This document shows, piece by piece, positions 51,749-61,143 of a stretch of 64,000 nucleotides of DNA (position 1 is its first letter; each line of letters begins with the position of its first letter). The stretch is from Anaerolinea sp. (GTDB taxonomy: Bacteria > Chloroflexota > Limnocylindria > Limnocylindrales > CSP1-4), in assembly GCA_013822395.1 (NCBI GenBank), contig PNKK01000009.1:1-64000 (forward strand), read 5' to 3'. Below the pieces are notes generated by a model, which did no database searches, was not told the DNA's origin, and saw nothing but the letters and a program-made list of their open reading frames with translations. The translations under genes and the position numbers were made by a program.

Positions 51749-53251
51749 CTACTCGGACGCCCAGCCGCGGACCCGCTCGACTGCACGCGCCCACGTCCGG
51801 CGCAGCGCGGCGCGCTGCGCCCTCGCCATCGCCGGCTCGAACCGCCGGTCGAGGGCCCAGTTCGCTTCGAGCTCCGCGGTGTCGCGCCAGAGCCCGACGG
51901 CGAGGCCAGCGAGATACGCCGCACCGAGGGCGGTCGTCTCCGTGACCATCGGCCGCTCCACCGGGACGTCGAGAAGGTCCGCCTGGAACTGCATCAGACT
52001 GTTGTTCGCCGCCGCTCCCCCGTCGGCGCGGAGCGCGGCGAGCGGCCGGCCGGTATCCGCCGCCATTGCCTCGACGACGTCGGCGACCTGCTGCGCGATC
52101 CCGTCGAGCGTGGCCCGGGCGATCTCGGCCAGGCCCGTGCCCCTCGTGATCCCGAAGACCGCGCCGCGCGCATCGGGGTCCCAGTACGGCGCTCCGAGGC
52201 CGGTGAACGCCGGCACGACCACGACCCCGCCGGTGTCCTCCACCCCGGCGGCCAGCCGCTCGACATCAGAGGACGTCTCGAACGCCCGAAGGCCGTCCCG
52301 CAGCCACTGGACGGCGGCTCCCGCCACGAAGACGGAGCCCTCGAGCGCATACGCGACCGGGCCACCCGGCCCGAGCTGCCAGAGCACGGTCGTGAGGAGG
52401 CGGTTCCGTGACGCCACCGGCATATCCCCGACGTTGAGGAGCAGGAACGCACCGGTCCCGTAGGTCACCTTCGCCTCGCCCGGCCGGAAGCAGGCCTGCC
52501 CGAACGTGGCGGCCTGCTGGTCGCCGGCAAGGGCGGCGATCGGGATCGGGAGGCCGAAGATCGACGCGTCCGTCTCCCCCACCACGCCGGACGATGCGAC
52601 GACCTCCGGGAGCACCGCCCGGGGGACGCCCACGTGGCCGAGAAGCTGCTCGTCCCAGGCGAGCCGGCCGATGTCGAAGAGGAGCGTCCGGCTCGCGTTC
52701 GAAACGTCGGTCGCGTGGACGCGGCCGCCGGTCAGCCGCCAGGCCAGGAACGCGTCCACGGTCCCGAAGGCAAGCTCGCCGCGCTCGGCGCGCGCTCGAA
52801 GGTCCGGCTCCGCGTCGAGGATGTGGGCGATCTTGGGACCGGAGAAATAGGCGTCGAGAGGCAGGCCCGTGCGCTCTCGGAAGCGCGGCTCCAGGCCCGC
52901 GGCGCGGAGTCGTTCGCAGGCGGGCGCGGTGATCCGGCTCTGCCAGACGATCGCGTCGGCGACCGGCGCTCCGGTGGCCCGGTCCCAGACGATCGTCGTC
53001 TCGCGCTGGTTGGTGATCCCGAGCGCGGCGATCCGCTCCGGCCCGCCGACGCGCTCCACGACCTCGCGAGCCACGGCCAGCTGCGACCCCCAGATCGCCT
53101 CCGGGTCGTGGGTCACGTGGCCCGGCGACGGGAACGTCTGCTCGAACGGCTGCTGCGCGCTCGCGACCGGGCGGCCGTCCCGTCCGAACGCGATGGCGCG
53201 CGACGAGGTCGTGCCCTGGTCGAGTGCGAGGATGAGATCCGGCGCGGTCAT
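51749..53251 (-). CDS. glpK: Glycerol kinase
   Basis: A 500-residue FGGY kinase: [35 protein letters not shown], then [17 protein letters not shown] and the second FGGY signature [13 protein letters not shown]. Overlaps the upstream glpD stop as ATGA. Phosphorylates glycerol for GlpD. Convergent with the tetR gene across 16 bp. Confidence 0.96.
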   Translation of the reverse strand: MTAPDLILALDQGTTSSRAIAFGRDGRPVASAQQPFEQTFPSPGHVTHDPEAIWGSQLAVAREVVERVGGPERIAALGITNQRETTIVWDRATGAPVADAIVWQSRITAPACERLRAAGLEPRFRERTGLPLDAYFSGPKIAHILDAEPDLRARAERGELAFGTVDAFLAWRLTGGRVHATDVSNASRTLLFDIGRLAWDEQLLGHVGVPRAVLPEVVASSGVVGETDASIFGLPIPIAALAGDQQAATFGQACFRPGEAKVTYGTGAFLLLNVGDMPVASRNRLLTTVLWQLGPGGPVAYALEGSVFVAGAAVQWLRDGLRAFETSSDVERLAAGVEDTGGVVVVPAFTGLGAPYWDPDARGAVFGITRGTGLAEIARATLDGIAQQVADVVEAMAADTGRPLAALRADGGAAANNSLMQFQADLLDVPVERPMVTETTALGAAYLAGLAVGLWRDTAELEANWALDRRFEPAMARAQRAALRRTWARAVERVRGWASE

Positions 53252-55017
53252 GAGCCGGGGGCAGCGGCTTCCTGGGCGGGCACGTCCTGCGCGGGCACGT
53301 CCTGCGCGGCCACGTGCTTCTCCTGTGCGGCCACGTGCTTCGCGGACGCCGAAGTCGTCGCGAGGCTCCCGACCGATGCTCGCGACCCCGGGACCGCGAA
53401 CTCGACGGCCGAGGATTCGAGATAGCGGTCGACCTCGGCCGCCTGGACGACCGGGTCCCAGCCCAGCTCGGCGCCGAGGATCCCGGCGACACGCGGCGCG
53501 AAGGCCGCACCGTGGTCGGACCGCTCCTGCGCCAATCGGGTTCGACGGCTGAGCACGTCGTCGAGCGAGGCGGCGAGCTCGTCCCGCGCCGCCCACGCCA
53601 CTTCCGCCTCCAGGTGGGCGACGTCGGGGGCAAGCGGGCGGAGGAGGTCGAGCTCGCGCCCGAGTGCCACGACGTCCACGGCGCGGGTCCCGTGCCGGTC
53701 CACGAGCCGCCGCGTGATCCGCTCGGTGAATCCCGTCTCGCGGGCGATCGAGGTGGCCAGCGTCGCAAGGCTCCCCAGCGGCGCCGCGCCGACGAGCGGC
53801 AGCTCGGCCGTCTCCGACGGCCGACGGCGTGCCTCATCCCGGCCAAGGACCGCATCGACGGTGTCGCGGGCCATGATCCGGTAGGTCGTGTACTTGCCAC
53901 CGCCGATCCGAACGATCCCGGTCGCATCGGTCGTCACCCGGTGCTCGCGCGAGGCCTTCACGGTCGAGCCGCCGGCGTCCCCCACGAGCGGCCGAAGGCC
54001 GGCGTAGGTGGCGAGGATGTCCGCCCGCGTGAGGTCGATGTCGAGGCGGTGATTGACGACCTCGAGGAGCTCGTCGACGTCCTCGTCGAGGGCCGTCGGG
54101 CGGGCCGGCGGCCGTTCGTCCGCATGATCGGTGGTGCCGATGATCCAGCGGTCCGGCCACGGGATGATGAAGACGACGCGACCCGGGATTCGAAGTGTCA
54201 TCCCGCCTCGCGCCTGAAGCCGCTCGCGGCGGATGACGATGTGCGCCCCTCGGCTCGGGACGATCCGGCCGGCGCCCGGCACGGGCGCGAAGCGCTCCTC
54301 GGGATGGGCCGCCCAGGCGCCGGTCGCGTCCACGACCCGCTCGGCCCGGATGTCGAGGGCCGTGCCGGTGGCCAGGTCACGGGCGCGGACCCCGATCGCG
54401 CGGGCACCGTCGAGGAGCGGCGCCACCGCCCGGACGCGCGTCGCGACAACCGCTCCCGGCCCCGTGTCCAGGGCCGTCCGCAGGACGGCGAACGCGTAGC
54501 GCGCGTCATCCTCGACGCCGTCGTGGTACTGGATCCCCGCCCGGAGACCCTTCCGGCGCAGCTGGGGCGCGAACTCGATCGCCGCGTCCGGGCGCATGTG
54601 CCGCGCGAACCCGGCCCCATGCCTCGACCCCAGGAGGTCGTACAGGAAGATCCCGGAGCCGTAGAAGCCCTGGTGGACGAGCGGCAGGCCGTAGATCGGG
54701 AAGAGGAACGGCTCCAGGCGCACGAGGTGCGGCGCGAGGCGCAGCAGGCGCGCCCGCTCGTCCAGCGCCTCGGCGACCAGGCCGAGGTGGAGCTGCTCCA
54801 GGTAGCGCAGGCCACCGTGGATCAGGCGCGAGCTGCGACCGGACGTTCCCGCCCCGATATCCGTCTGCTCGATGAGCGCGCCCCGAAGCCCGCGGCTCGC
54901 GGCGTCGAGCAGGACGCCGGCCCCCACGATTCCACCGCCCACGACGAGGACGTCGAAGCGCTCGGAGGCCAGGGACTCCATCGCGGCACGGCGCCGGGCC
55001 ACGGCCTGGAGGGTCAT
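53248..55017 (-). CDS. glpD: FAD-dependent glycerol-3-phosphate dehydrogenase
   Basis: A 589-residue flavoprotein: dinucleotide motif [77 protein letters not shown]. The C-terminal helical domain is complete and is followed by an extra Ala/Gln/Val tail ([24 protein letters not shown]) encoded by tandem DNA repeats. The ATG at 55017 overlaps the upstream gene's stop. Feeds electrons from glycerol-3-phosphate to the quinone pool. Confidence 0.95.
   Translation of the reverse strand: MTLQAVARRRAAMESLASERFDVLVVGGGIVGAGVLLDAASRGLRGALIEQTDIGAGTSGRSSRLIHGGLRYLEQLHLGLVAEALDERARLLRLAPHLVRLEPFLFPIYGLPLVHQGFYGSGIFLYDLLGSRHGAGFARHMRPDAAIEFAPQLRRKGLRAGIQYHDGVEDDARYAFAVLRTALDTGPGAVVATRVRAVAPLLDGARAIGVRARDLATGTALDIRAERVVDATGAWAAHPEERFAPVPGAGRIVPSRGAHIVIRRERLQARGGMTLRIPGRVVFIIPWPDRWIIGTTDHADERPPARPTALDEDVDELLEVVNHRLDIDLTRADILATYAGLRPLVGDAGGSTVKASREHRVTTDATGIVRIGGGKYTTYRIMARDTVDAVLGRDEARRRPSETAELPLVGAAPLGSLATLATSIARETGFTERITRRLVDRHGTRAVDVVALGRELDLLRPLAPDVAHLEAEVAWAARDELAASLDDVLSRRTRLAQERSDHGAAFAPRVAGILGAELGWDPVVQAAEVDRYLESSAVEFAVPGSRASVGSLATTSASAKHVAAQEKHVAAQDVPAQDVPAQEAAAPGS
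53276..53341 (-). repeat. In-frame tandem repeats in the glpD 3' end
   Basis: Two perfect 15-bp copies of GCGGGCACGTCCTGC followed by 21-bp and 15-bp units sharing GCGGCCACGTGCTTC. Together they encode the repeated KHVAAQ / VPAQ tail. Confidence 0.85.
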
Positions 55018-55229
55018 CACGCCTCCGGCGGCCGGCGCGCGGCGACCCGCCACAGGACGAAGACGGTCCCGACCACGATGACGGCGATCGCGACGGGCTC
55101 TCGGAAGACGACCCGCTGGACGTCGACCGGCAGGAGGCTCGTCACGACGGCCGCCCCGAGGACGGCGGCGATCGCGACGGCCGCGATCGCGAGCACCTCC
55201 AGCAGGCCGGGCTGGGAGCGCTCAGCCAC
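55017..55229 (-). CDS. Small two-helix membrane protein in the glycerol operon
   Basis: A 70-residue protein with two helices (EVLAIAAVAIAAVLGAAVVTSLL and VAIAVIVVGTVFVLW) and charged ends. GTG 55229 overlaps the nnrE stop by eight bases and its stop overlaps the glpD start (TGATG). This tight packing supports a real gene. It may assist membrane association of GlpD; no family recognised. Confidence 0.7.
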   Translation of the reverse strand: MAERSQPGLLEVLAIAAVAIAAVLGAAVVTSLLPVDVQRVVFREPVAIAVIVVGTVFVLWRVAARRPPEA

Positions 55230-56025
55230 GGTCCGCCTCCTGCGGAATGCCGATCGGCGCGACGAGAACTCGGCCGGCAAGCGCGGCCCCTCGGCGGGTC
55301 AGGAGACCCGTCTTGGGCCGGTGGAAGGTGACCGTCAGGTCGGCCTGGACGACGGGATCGGACGCGTCGCCCGAGGAGAGGTCAACCGCGGTCGGCGTGT
55401 CGACGGCGACGACCGGGATGCCCAGCCCGCGGGCCTTCGCGATGAGCTCGACCGCGCCGCGGACGGGTTCGCGGAGGACGCCGCGCACGCCCGTCCCAAG
55501 GAGGGCATCGACGACGACCGATGCGTGATCGACGTTGGTGGCGAGGATCGCCGTGTCGCGCGCCACGGGAGTCTGCACGCGGGTCACGCGCGCCAGGCCC
55601 GTGAGGCGATCCCAGTTCCGGGCGGCGTCCAGGGTGGACGGGCGAGCCGCCGACGAGACGAGCGCCACCACGACGTCCGTTCCGTTCTCGGCGAGGCGCC
55701 GGGCGGCCACGAGTCCGTCGCCGCCGTTGTTACCCGGTCCGCACAGGATGAGGACGGGGCCCTTCCCCGCCCGGCCGGTTGCCCGGGCGATTGCATGGAC
55801 CACGGCGGCGACGGCGGCCCCGGCATGCTCCATGAGCCGCTCGCCCGGCACGCCGAGCGCCTGGGCGCGGAGGTCCGCCCCGGTCATCGCCTCGGCACCG
55901 ATCGGGGGGCGCGCGGCCGCCGCGGCCCAGCGACGGCGGAGACCACGGAGATCGAGGGAAAACAGCTCCGGGTCGTCGGCCGGCAACGGCGCGGGCACGT
56001 ACGTGGAGAGGGCAGGTGCGTTCAC
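55222..56025 (-). CDS. nnrE: NAD(P)H-hydrate epimerase (YjeF_N)
   Basis: A 267-residue YjeF_N domain: GERLMEHAGAAVAAVV, the conserved LCGPGNNGGDGLVAARRL, VVDALLGTGVRG and VDTPTAVDLSSGD. The start is a GTG at 56025. There is no fused ADP-dependent dehydratase domain, so repair of hydrated NAD(P)H would need a separate NnrD encoded elsewhere. First gene of a run with the small membrane protein, glpD and glpK. Confidence 0.9.
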   Translation of the reverse strand: MNAPALSTYVPAPLPADDPELFSLDLRGLRRRWAAAAARPPIGAEAMTGADLRAQALGVPGERLMEHAGAAVAAVVHAIARATGRAGKGPVLILCGPGNNGGDGLVAARRLAENGTDVVVALVSSAARPSTLDAARNWDRLTGLARVTRVQTPVARDTAILATNVDHASVVVDALLGTGVRGVLREPVRGAVELIAKARGLGIPVVAVDTPTAVDLSSGDASDPVVQADLTVTFHRPKTGLLTRRGAALAGRVLVAPIGIPQEADRG

Positions 56026-56063
56026 GGCCGGACAAGCGTAGCGGAGCGCTGCGCGTAGCGGCG

Positions 56064-56093
56064 CGCTCCGCGGTCGGAGGGTTCCGCGGAGCG
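56064..56093. terminator. Candidate terminator hairpin after mutY
   Basis: Perfect 10-bp GC-rich stem CGCTCCGCGG / CCGCGGAGCG with a 10-base loop, directly after the mutY stop on the minus strand. No T tract. Confidence 0.45.
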
Positions 56094-56098
56094 GAGCG

Positions 56099-57049
56099 CT
56101 ACACGGTCGGCAGCCGGGCCAGCCTCGGGTCGGAGGGGTGGCGCTCGACGAGCCCGTCCATTGCCAGGCTGGCAAGGGCCGCGTCGACGGCGCCGAGGTC
56201 GTGGTCCCCGATCGGGCCGTCGAGGCGCGCCCAGGCATCGGCGGGCGCGTCGCGAAGCGCATCGAGAATCCGGCCACGGAGCCAGCGCGAGGTGGACCTG
56301 AACGGCGCCGGCGCTTCGCGAGTCGCAACTGGCCGGCGAACCCCCGGCCCCCGGCTCCGGCCTCGCACTGACGGCACCGTCCGCGGCTCCTCCGCCGTTC
56401 CCTCGAGGGCCGCCTTGCACCACGGTCGCGCCGGGCAGGCCTCGCAGCGCGGCGCTTGCCGCCAGCAGAACGTCGCACCGACGTCCATCAGGGCGTGGGT
56501 CCAGTGCCCGGGCCGTTCAGCCGGGACGCTGGCATCCGCCACGGCCTGGAGCCCCGCATCCGTGAACGCGCCCGGGCGTCCACCGACCGCACGGTTGAGC
56601 ACCCGCCGGACGTTCGTGTCCACGGCACCCACCCGCCGCCCGAAAGCGAGTGCCGCCACCGCCCTGGCGGTGTACGGCCCGACCCCGGGAAGCCCCCGGA
56701 GGGCGTGCAGATCGTCCGGCACCTGCCCGCCGTGCTCTTCGACGATCGCGATCGCCGCGCGCCGGAGTGCGGTGGCCCGCCGGTTGTAGCCCAGGCCGCG
56801 CCACGCGCGCAGGACGGCCGCCGGCGTGGCCGCGGCGAGCGACTGCAGCGTCGGGAACTCGGCGAGGAAGCGGCCCCATGCCTCGGCCGCCCGCGCTGCC
56901 TGCGTCTGCTGGGCCATCGCCTCGGACACGAGGATCGCCCACGGATCCGTCGTCGCGCGGAAGGCGAGCGGCCGGCCGTCGGTGTCGTACCAGGCGAGGA
57001 CGGCGTCCCGGAGCTCGGGCGGGACCGCGGGCGCCAGCTCCCCGATCAC
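56099..57049 (-). CDS. mutY: A/G-specific adenine glycosylase, short form
   Basis: A 316-residue HhH-GPD glycosylase. Catalytic and structural features: SEAMAQQTQ (catalytic Glu region), GLPGVGPYTARAV (helix-hairpin-helix), AVDTNVRRVL (catalytic Asp) and the [4Fe-4S] loop CWRQAPRCEACPARPWC (C-x6-C-x2-C-x5-C). The C-terminal Nudix-like 8-oxoguanine domain is absent; instead a winged-helix-like segment ends the protein, as in many actinobacterial MutY. The GTG overlaps the fbpC stop. Removes A mispaired with 8-oxoG. Confidence 0.9.
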   Translation of the reverse strand: MIGELAPAVPPELRDAVLAWYDTDGRPLAFRATTDPWAILVSEAMAQQTQAARAAEAWGRFLAEFPTLQSLAAATPAAVLRAWRGLGYNRRATALRRAAIAIVEEHGGQVPDDLHALRGLPGVGPYTARAVAALAFGRRVGAVDTNVRRVLNRAVGGRPGAFTDAGLQAVADASVPAERPGHWTHALMDVGATFCWRQAPRCEACPARPWCKAALEGTAEEPRTVPSVRGRSRGPGVRRPVATREAPAPFRSTSRWLRGRILDALRDAPADAWARLDGPIGDHDLGAVDAALASLAMDGLVERHPSDPRLARLPTV

Positions 57050-58239
57050 GTCGTCAGGCCCGGGGGCGGAGCATGCTCCGCAGGCGACGAGGGCGTCGCC
57101 GTCGAAGCGACGCCGATCGGTCCGGAGGGCTCCGATCCGAGGTGCTCGATCGGAAAGGCCACCGTCTCGACGTCGCGGAGGTGCAGCGAGACCAGATCGC
57201 CCACCCGCAACCGACGAACGGCGTGCCCTGCCTCGACCCAGAGCCGCTCCCCGTCCGGCGCGATCACCTCGTAGAGGATCTCGGCACCGGTGAACCGGCG
57301 GCCCAGGACCCGCCAGGCTCCGGCATCCGCAGGCCCGTCCGGCACCTCCGTCACATCGAGGTGCTCAGGACGGATGACCGCCAGGGCCCGGCCATGCGCC
57401 GACTCGGCCCGTGGACCCACCAGGCGGACCGACCCGAACCGGGTGATCGCCACGCGCCCGTGGAGCTCGGCGCGGACGAGGTTGGCGATGCCCACGAAGG
57501 TGGCCACGAACGGGGTCGCCGGCTCGCCGTAGACGACCTCTGGCGGGTCACTCTGTTCGATCCTGCCACGGACCATGACCGCGACCCGGTCGCCCAGCGT
57601 GAGCGCTTCGTCCTGGTCGTGCGTCACGAACACGGCGGCGGTGGCCGACGCCCGCAGGATCTCACGGACGTCGCCGCGCAGCTGCGTCCGGAGGGCCGCG
57701 TCGAGGTTCGAGAACGGCTCATCGAGGAGAACGACGTCCGGTCGCGGGGCGAGGGCCCTCGCCAGCGCCACCCGCTGCTGCATGCCGCCGGACAGCTGGT
57801 GCGGCATCCGGGCGGCCGCGTCGACGAGGTCGATCAATTCCAGCAGCTCCCGGACCCGGACGTTGCGGTCTGGGTCAGCGCGAAGCCCGTACGCGATGTT
57901 GTCGCGAACGGACAGGTGGGGGAACAGCGCGAAGTCCTGGAAGACCATGCCGACTCGTCGGCGCTCGGGTGGAACTGCCGATCCGGCACCGGCGACGCGG
58001 CGGCCGCCGATCTCGACCATCCCCGCGTCCGGCGCCTCCAGGCCGGCGATGAGACGGAGCAACGTGGTCTTTCCGCAACCTGACGGCCCGAGCACGCTCA
58101 GCATCTCGCCCGGCCGGACGTCCAGGTCCAGGCCGTCGACGGCGACGATCGAGCCGTAGGCACGGCGCAGCCCGGCGACCCGCACGGCGCTGGCGCGCTG
58201 GAGCGCCTTCGGGATCACGTCAACGAGGACGTGACTCAT
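57046..58239 (-). CDS. fbpC: Fe(III) ABC transporter ATPase
   Basis: A 397-residue ATPase: Walker A GPSGCGKTT, Q-loop VFQDFALFPHL, signature LSGGMQQRV, Walker B VVLLDEPFSNLD, and a C-terminal TOBE/regulatory domain. The ATG overlaps the permease stop (ATGA). Drives uptake through the FbpB-like permease. Confidence 0.93.
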   Translation of the reverse strand: MSHVLVDVIPKALQRASAVRVAGLRRAYGSIVAVDGLDLDVRPGEMLSVLGPSGCGKTTLLRLIAGLEAPDAGMVEIGGRRVAGAGSAVPPERRRVGMVFQDFALFPHLSVRDNIAYGLRADPDRNVRVRELLELIDLVDAAARMPHQLSGGMQQRVALARALAPRPDVVLLDEPFSNLDAALRTQLRGDVREILRASATAAVFVTHDQDEALTLGDRVAVMVRGRIEQSDPPEVVYGEPATPFVATFVGIANLVRAELHGRVAITRFGSVRLVGPRAESAHGRALAVIRPEHLDVTEVPDGPADAGAWRVLGRRFTGAEILYEVIAPDGERLWVEAGHAVRRLRVGDLVSLHLRDVETVAFPIEHLGSEPSGPIGVASTATPSSPAEHAPPPGLTT

Positions 58240-59885
58240 CGCGGGCGCTCTTCGGCTCGCAGCAGCAAGGCGACCGTTCCCGCAGACAGCGCCACGAGGA
58301 TGGCGGCAGGTGCGGCGGCTCGAGCGTAGAACCCCTCCGAGGCGGCGCCCCAGATCTCCGTTGCGAGGGTGTCGAACCCGATCGGGCCGAGCAGGAGCGC
58401 CATCGGCAATTCCTTGACGGTGGTGAGGAAGACGAGCGCGCCACCGGCGACCAGGGCGGGCCGCAGCAACGGTAACGTGAGCTGGAGGAACGCGCGGACC
58501 GGGCCATCTCCAAGCGTCCGGCCAGCCTCCTCGAGACGCGGACCGACGCCCACCAGCGCCGTCCGCACCGAGCCCACGGCCTGGGGCAGGAAGCGGACCG
58601 CATAGGCGATCACCAGCAGGGCCAGGGTCTGGTAGAGCAGGGGCACGCTGGACGTGGCGATGAACACGACGGCCAGGGCGATCACGATGCCCGGCAGGGC
58701 GTACCCGGTGAACGTGGCCCGCTCGATGATCGTGGCGAGCCGAGACGGGTAGCGTGCCACGAGAAGAGCGACCGGGACGACCAGCACGACCGAGCCGATG
58801 GCGGCTGCCGCCCCGACCGTGAACGAGTTCAGCGCCCCGTCGGCCGCGAACCGGAGGATCGCCCCCTGGCTGACGCCGCGAACCAGCCACCAGGCGATGG
58901 TGCCGGTCGGAATCGCCAGCGCGAGGAGGACGACCGTCGAACAGAACGCGAGCGCCGGCCAGCGCCAGCGACCCAGCGGGACAACCGTCGCCGGTCGGCG
59001 AGAGGCCCGAACAGGACCGGCGTAAGCTCCCGCGCGACGGCGAAGTCGCCCTTCGCCCCAGGTCACGAGCAGCGTCAGGGCGATCAGCATGAGCGCCAGG
59101 ATCGCCGCCAGGGCCCGATCGAACGATGCTCGGTACTGGACGTAGATGGCCCGGCTGAAGCTGTCGAACTGGAGCAATGAGACAGCCCCGAAGTCGGCCA
59201 ACGCGTACAGCACGGCCAGCAGGCCGCCAGCCGCGATCGCCGGGATCAGGATCGGCAGGGTGACCCGACGGAAGACCGTCAGGCGTCGGTCGCCGAGCAG
59301 GCGCGCCGCCTCCTCGGCAGCCGGATCCGTCTGAAGGAGCGCAGCCCGAGTCGACAGCAGGACATACGGATAGGCCGCAAGGACCAGGACGAGGGTGGCC
59401 CCGAACAGGCCGCCGATCGAAGGCAGGCGCTCGACGCCGAGCGGCGCAAGCATGCCCTGAAGGGCACCGCGCGGACCGAATGCGGCGATGAAGGCAAAGC
59501 CTATGACGTATGACGGGATCGCCAGCGGAACGGCTACCAGGACCGCCCAGAGCCGGCGACCCGGAAGGTCCGTCCGAGTCGTCAGCCAGGCCAGCGGGAC
59601 GCCCACCACGATCGTCCCACCGCCGACGAGGAGCGCCAGCGCCACGGTCGAGGCGGCAACCTGGAAGGTCCGCGGCCGAAGCACGAGATCGAGTGCCGCC
59701 ACATCCGCTCCCACGGCCCGGACCATCAGGTAGGCCACCGGCAGCAGGGCGAGTCCGGCGATCAGCAGGCAGGCGACGAGCAGTGGCAGCGGGGCCCCCG
59801 GGGCCGTCACGGCCGGGGCGCCCCGGCCGCCGTCGCGCGGTGGCCGACCGGGGCGGCCCCGCCTCAGCGATTCGACACCGAGCAT
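58236..59885 (-). CDS. fbpB: Fe(III) ABC transporter permease
   Basis: A 549-residue permease with about 12 helices in two BPD-type halves, each with an EAA-like loop (EEAARLLGDRRLTVFRRVTLP and EEAGRTLGDGPVRAFLQLTLP). FbpB/ThiP-type dual permeases have this layout. ATG 59885 is the likely start, 25 bp after fbpA ends. Confidence 0.92.
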   Translation of the reverse strand: MLGVESLRRGRPGRPPRDGGRGAPAVTAPGAPLPLLVACLLIAGLALLPVAYLMVRAVGADVAALDLVLRPRTFQVAASTVALALLVGGGTIVVGVPLAWLTTRTDLPGRRLWAVLVAVPLAIPSYVIGFAFIAAFGPRGALQGMLAPLGVERLPSIGGLFGATLVLVLAAYPYVLLSTRAALLQTDPAAEEAARLLGDRRLTVFRRVTLPILIPAIAAGGLLAVLYALADFGAVSLLQFDSFSRAIYVQYRASFDRALAAILALMLIALTLLVTWGEGRLRRRAGAYAGPVRASRRPATVVPLGRWRWPALAFCSTVVLLALAIPTGTIAWWLVRGVSQGAILRFAADGALNSFTVGAAAAIGSVVLVVPVALLVARYPSRLATIIERATFTGYALPGIVIALAVVFIATSSVPLLYQTLALLVIAYAVRFLPQAVGSVRTALVGVGPRLEEAGRTLGDGPVRAFLQLTLPLLRPALVAGGALVFLTTVKELPMALLLGPIGFDTLATEIWGAASEGFYARAAAPAAILVALSAGTVALLLRAEERPR

Positions 59886-59910
59886 CGTCGTCGCCCCGTG
59901 GTGACCGGGC

Positions 59911-60999
59911 CTACAGGACCCCGGCCTCCTGGATGAGCCGCAGCGTACCCGCCAGATCGGCCAGATCCGAGAGGTCGATGTCCGGCGCCGCGATCTCGGC
60001 CAATGGCACCAGTCGCGGGTCGGCCGGAACGCCCACCACGAGTGGGTACTCGTAGGTCTCTCCGGCAAAGTACTCCTGACTCTCCGCGGTCAGCAGGTAA
60101 TCGATGAAGGCCTGGGCCGCAGACGGATTCGGGGCGGTCGTCAGGATGCCGGCGCCGGCCACATTGACCAGCGCGCCGATGTCACCGTTCGGCAGGAACT
60201 GGTTACGGACCGGGAACGTGTCGCCCTGCTCGGCCAGCTGACGCATCAGGTAGTAGTGGTTGACGAAGCCGACCTCGACCTCGCCTGCCGCGATGGCGGC
60301 GAGGATGGCGTCGTTGCCGTCGTAGACCTTCGGTTCGTTGGCCTGGATGCCCTCCAGCCAGGCCTTCGCGGCCTCGTCGCCGCGGAGCACGCGGAAGGCC
60401 GTCACGAACGCCTGGAACGACCCGTTGGTGGGCGCCCACCCGATCCGGCCCTTCCAGATCGGGTCCGTGTAACCGAGGATGGACGTCGGCAGATCGGCCT
60501 CGGTCAGGACGCGCGTGTCGTAGGCGACCACGCGGGCGCGGCCGGAGACACCCACCCACACGCCGTCGGGCGAGCGGAAGCGCCGATCCACGCGGTCCAG
60601 GGTTGCGTTGGGTAGCCCGGCCAGCCGGCCCTCGGCGGCCAGCGCTCCCAGCGCCCCGGCGTCCTGCGCGAAGAAGACGTCGGCGGGCGAGGCGTCGCCC
60701 TCTTCCAGGATCGTGGCGGAAAGCTCGGAGGTGCCCGCGTACTTGACCTTGACGTCCAGGCCGGTCGCCGCGCGGAACCGGTCGACGAGCGGGCCGACCA
60801 GCGATTCGCTTCGACCTGAATAGATCGTGACGCTTCCCGACGGCGACGCCGACGGCGACGTCGGCGTGGATGGCATGGCCGACGACGTCTGGAGGGGCTC
60901 GCTCGACGGCAGGGCGCTCGAAGCCGAGCCGCCGCAGGCCGCGGCCAGCAGGACAGCTGCCAGGGCGCCACCCAGGGCACGGGGGAATGACGATCGCAC
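59911..60999 (-). CDS. fbpA: Fe(III)-binding lipoprotein of the ABC transporter
   Basis: A 362-residue periplasmic-type binding protein attached as a lipoprotein: lipobox LAAAC after a short signal, a Ser/Pro spacer, then VTIYSGRSESLVGPLVDRF and the iron ligand region VEVGFVNHYYLMRQL with the adjacent tyrosines typical of FbpA. The GTG start has GGAGG upstream. Captures ferric iron for the permease. A direct repeat upstream may control the operon. Confidence 0.92.
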   Translation of the reverse strand: MRSSFPRALGGALAAVLLAAACGGSASSALPSSEPLQTSSAMPSTPTSPSASPSGSVTIYSGRSESLVGPLVDRFRAATGLDVKVKYAGTSELSATILEEGDASPADVFFAQDAGALGALAAEGRLAGLPNATLDRVDRRFRSPDGVWVGVSGRARVVAYDTRVLTEADLPTSILGYTDPIWKGRIGWAPTNGSFQAFVTAFRVLRGDEAAKAWLEGIQANEPKVYDGNDAILAAIAAGEVEVGFVNHYYLMRQLAEQGDTFPVRNQFLPNGDIGALVNVAGAGILTTAPNPSAAQAFIDYLLTAESQEYFAGETYEYPLVVGVPADPRLVPLAEIAAPDIDLSDLADLAGTLRLIQEAGVL

Positions 61000-61069
61000 G
61001 TGGGAGCCTCCGGGGAGTTGTGGGGAGACGCTTGACGCGCGGATGCTACGTGACGGTGCCGCTTCTGGT

Positions 61070-61103
61070 CAAGTGCCCTTGCATTTCAATCACAAGTGCC
61101 CTT
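61070..61103. promoter_or_regulatory. Candidate operator: 11-bp direct repeat upstream of the iron operon
   Basis: CAAGTGCCCTT occurs twice, at 61070-61080 and 61093-61103, starts 23 bp apart (about two helical turns), with an AT-rich spacer. It lies about 75 bp upstream of the fbpA GTG. It does not resemble the known Fur or IdeR boxes. Confidence 0.5.
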
Positions 61104-61143
61104 TCGTCGCCCGCGTCCGTCGGCATCGGCAAGCGGGGATGGT

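Noticed and set aside
53314-56058. 914-codon plus-strand open frame antisense to glpD and nnrE
   Set aside because: No hydrophobic or domain pattern; both opposite-strand genes have complete family motifs.
61070-61103. Fur or IdeR box before fbpA
   Set aside because: The repeat is direct rather than inverted and does not match either consensus that I know.
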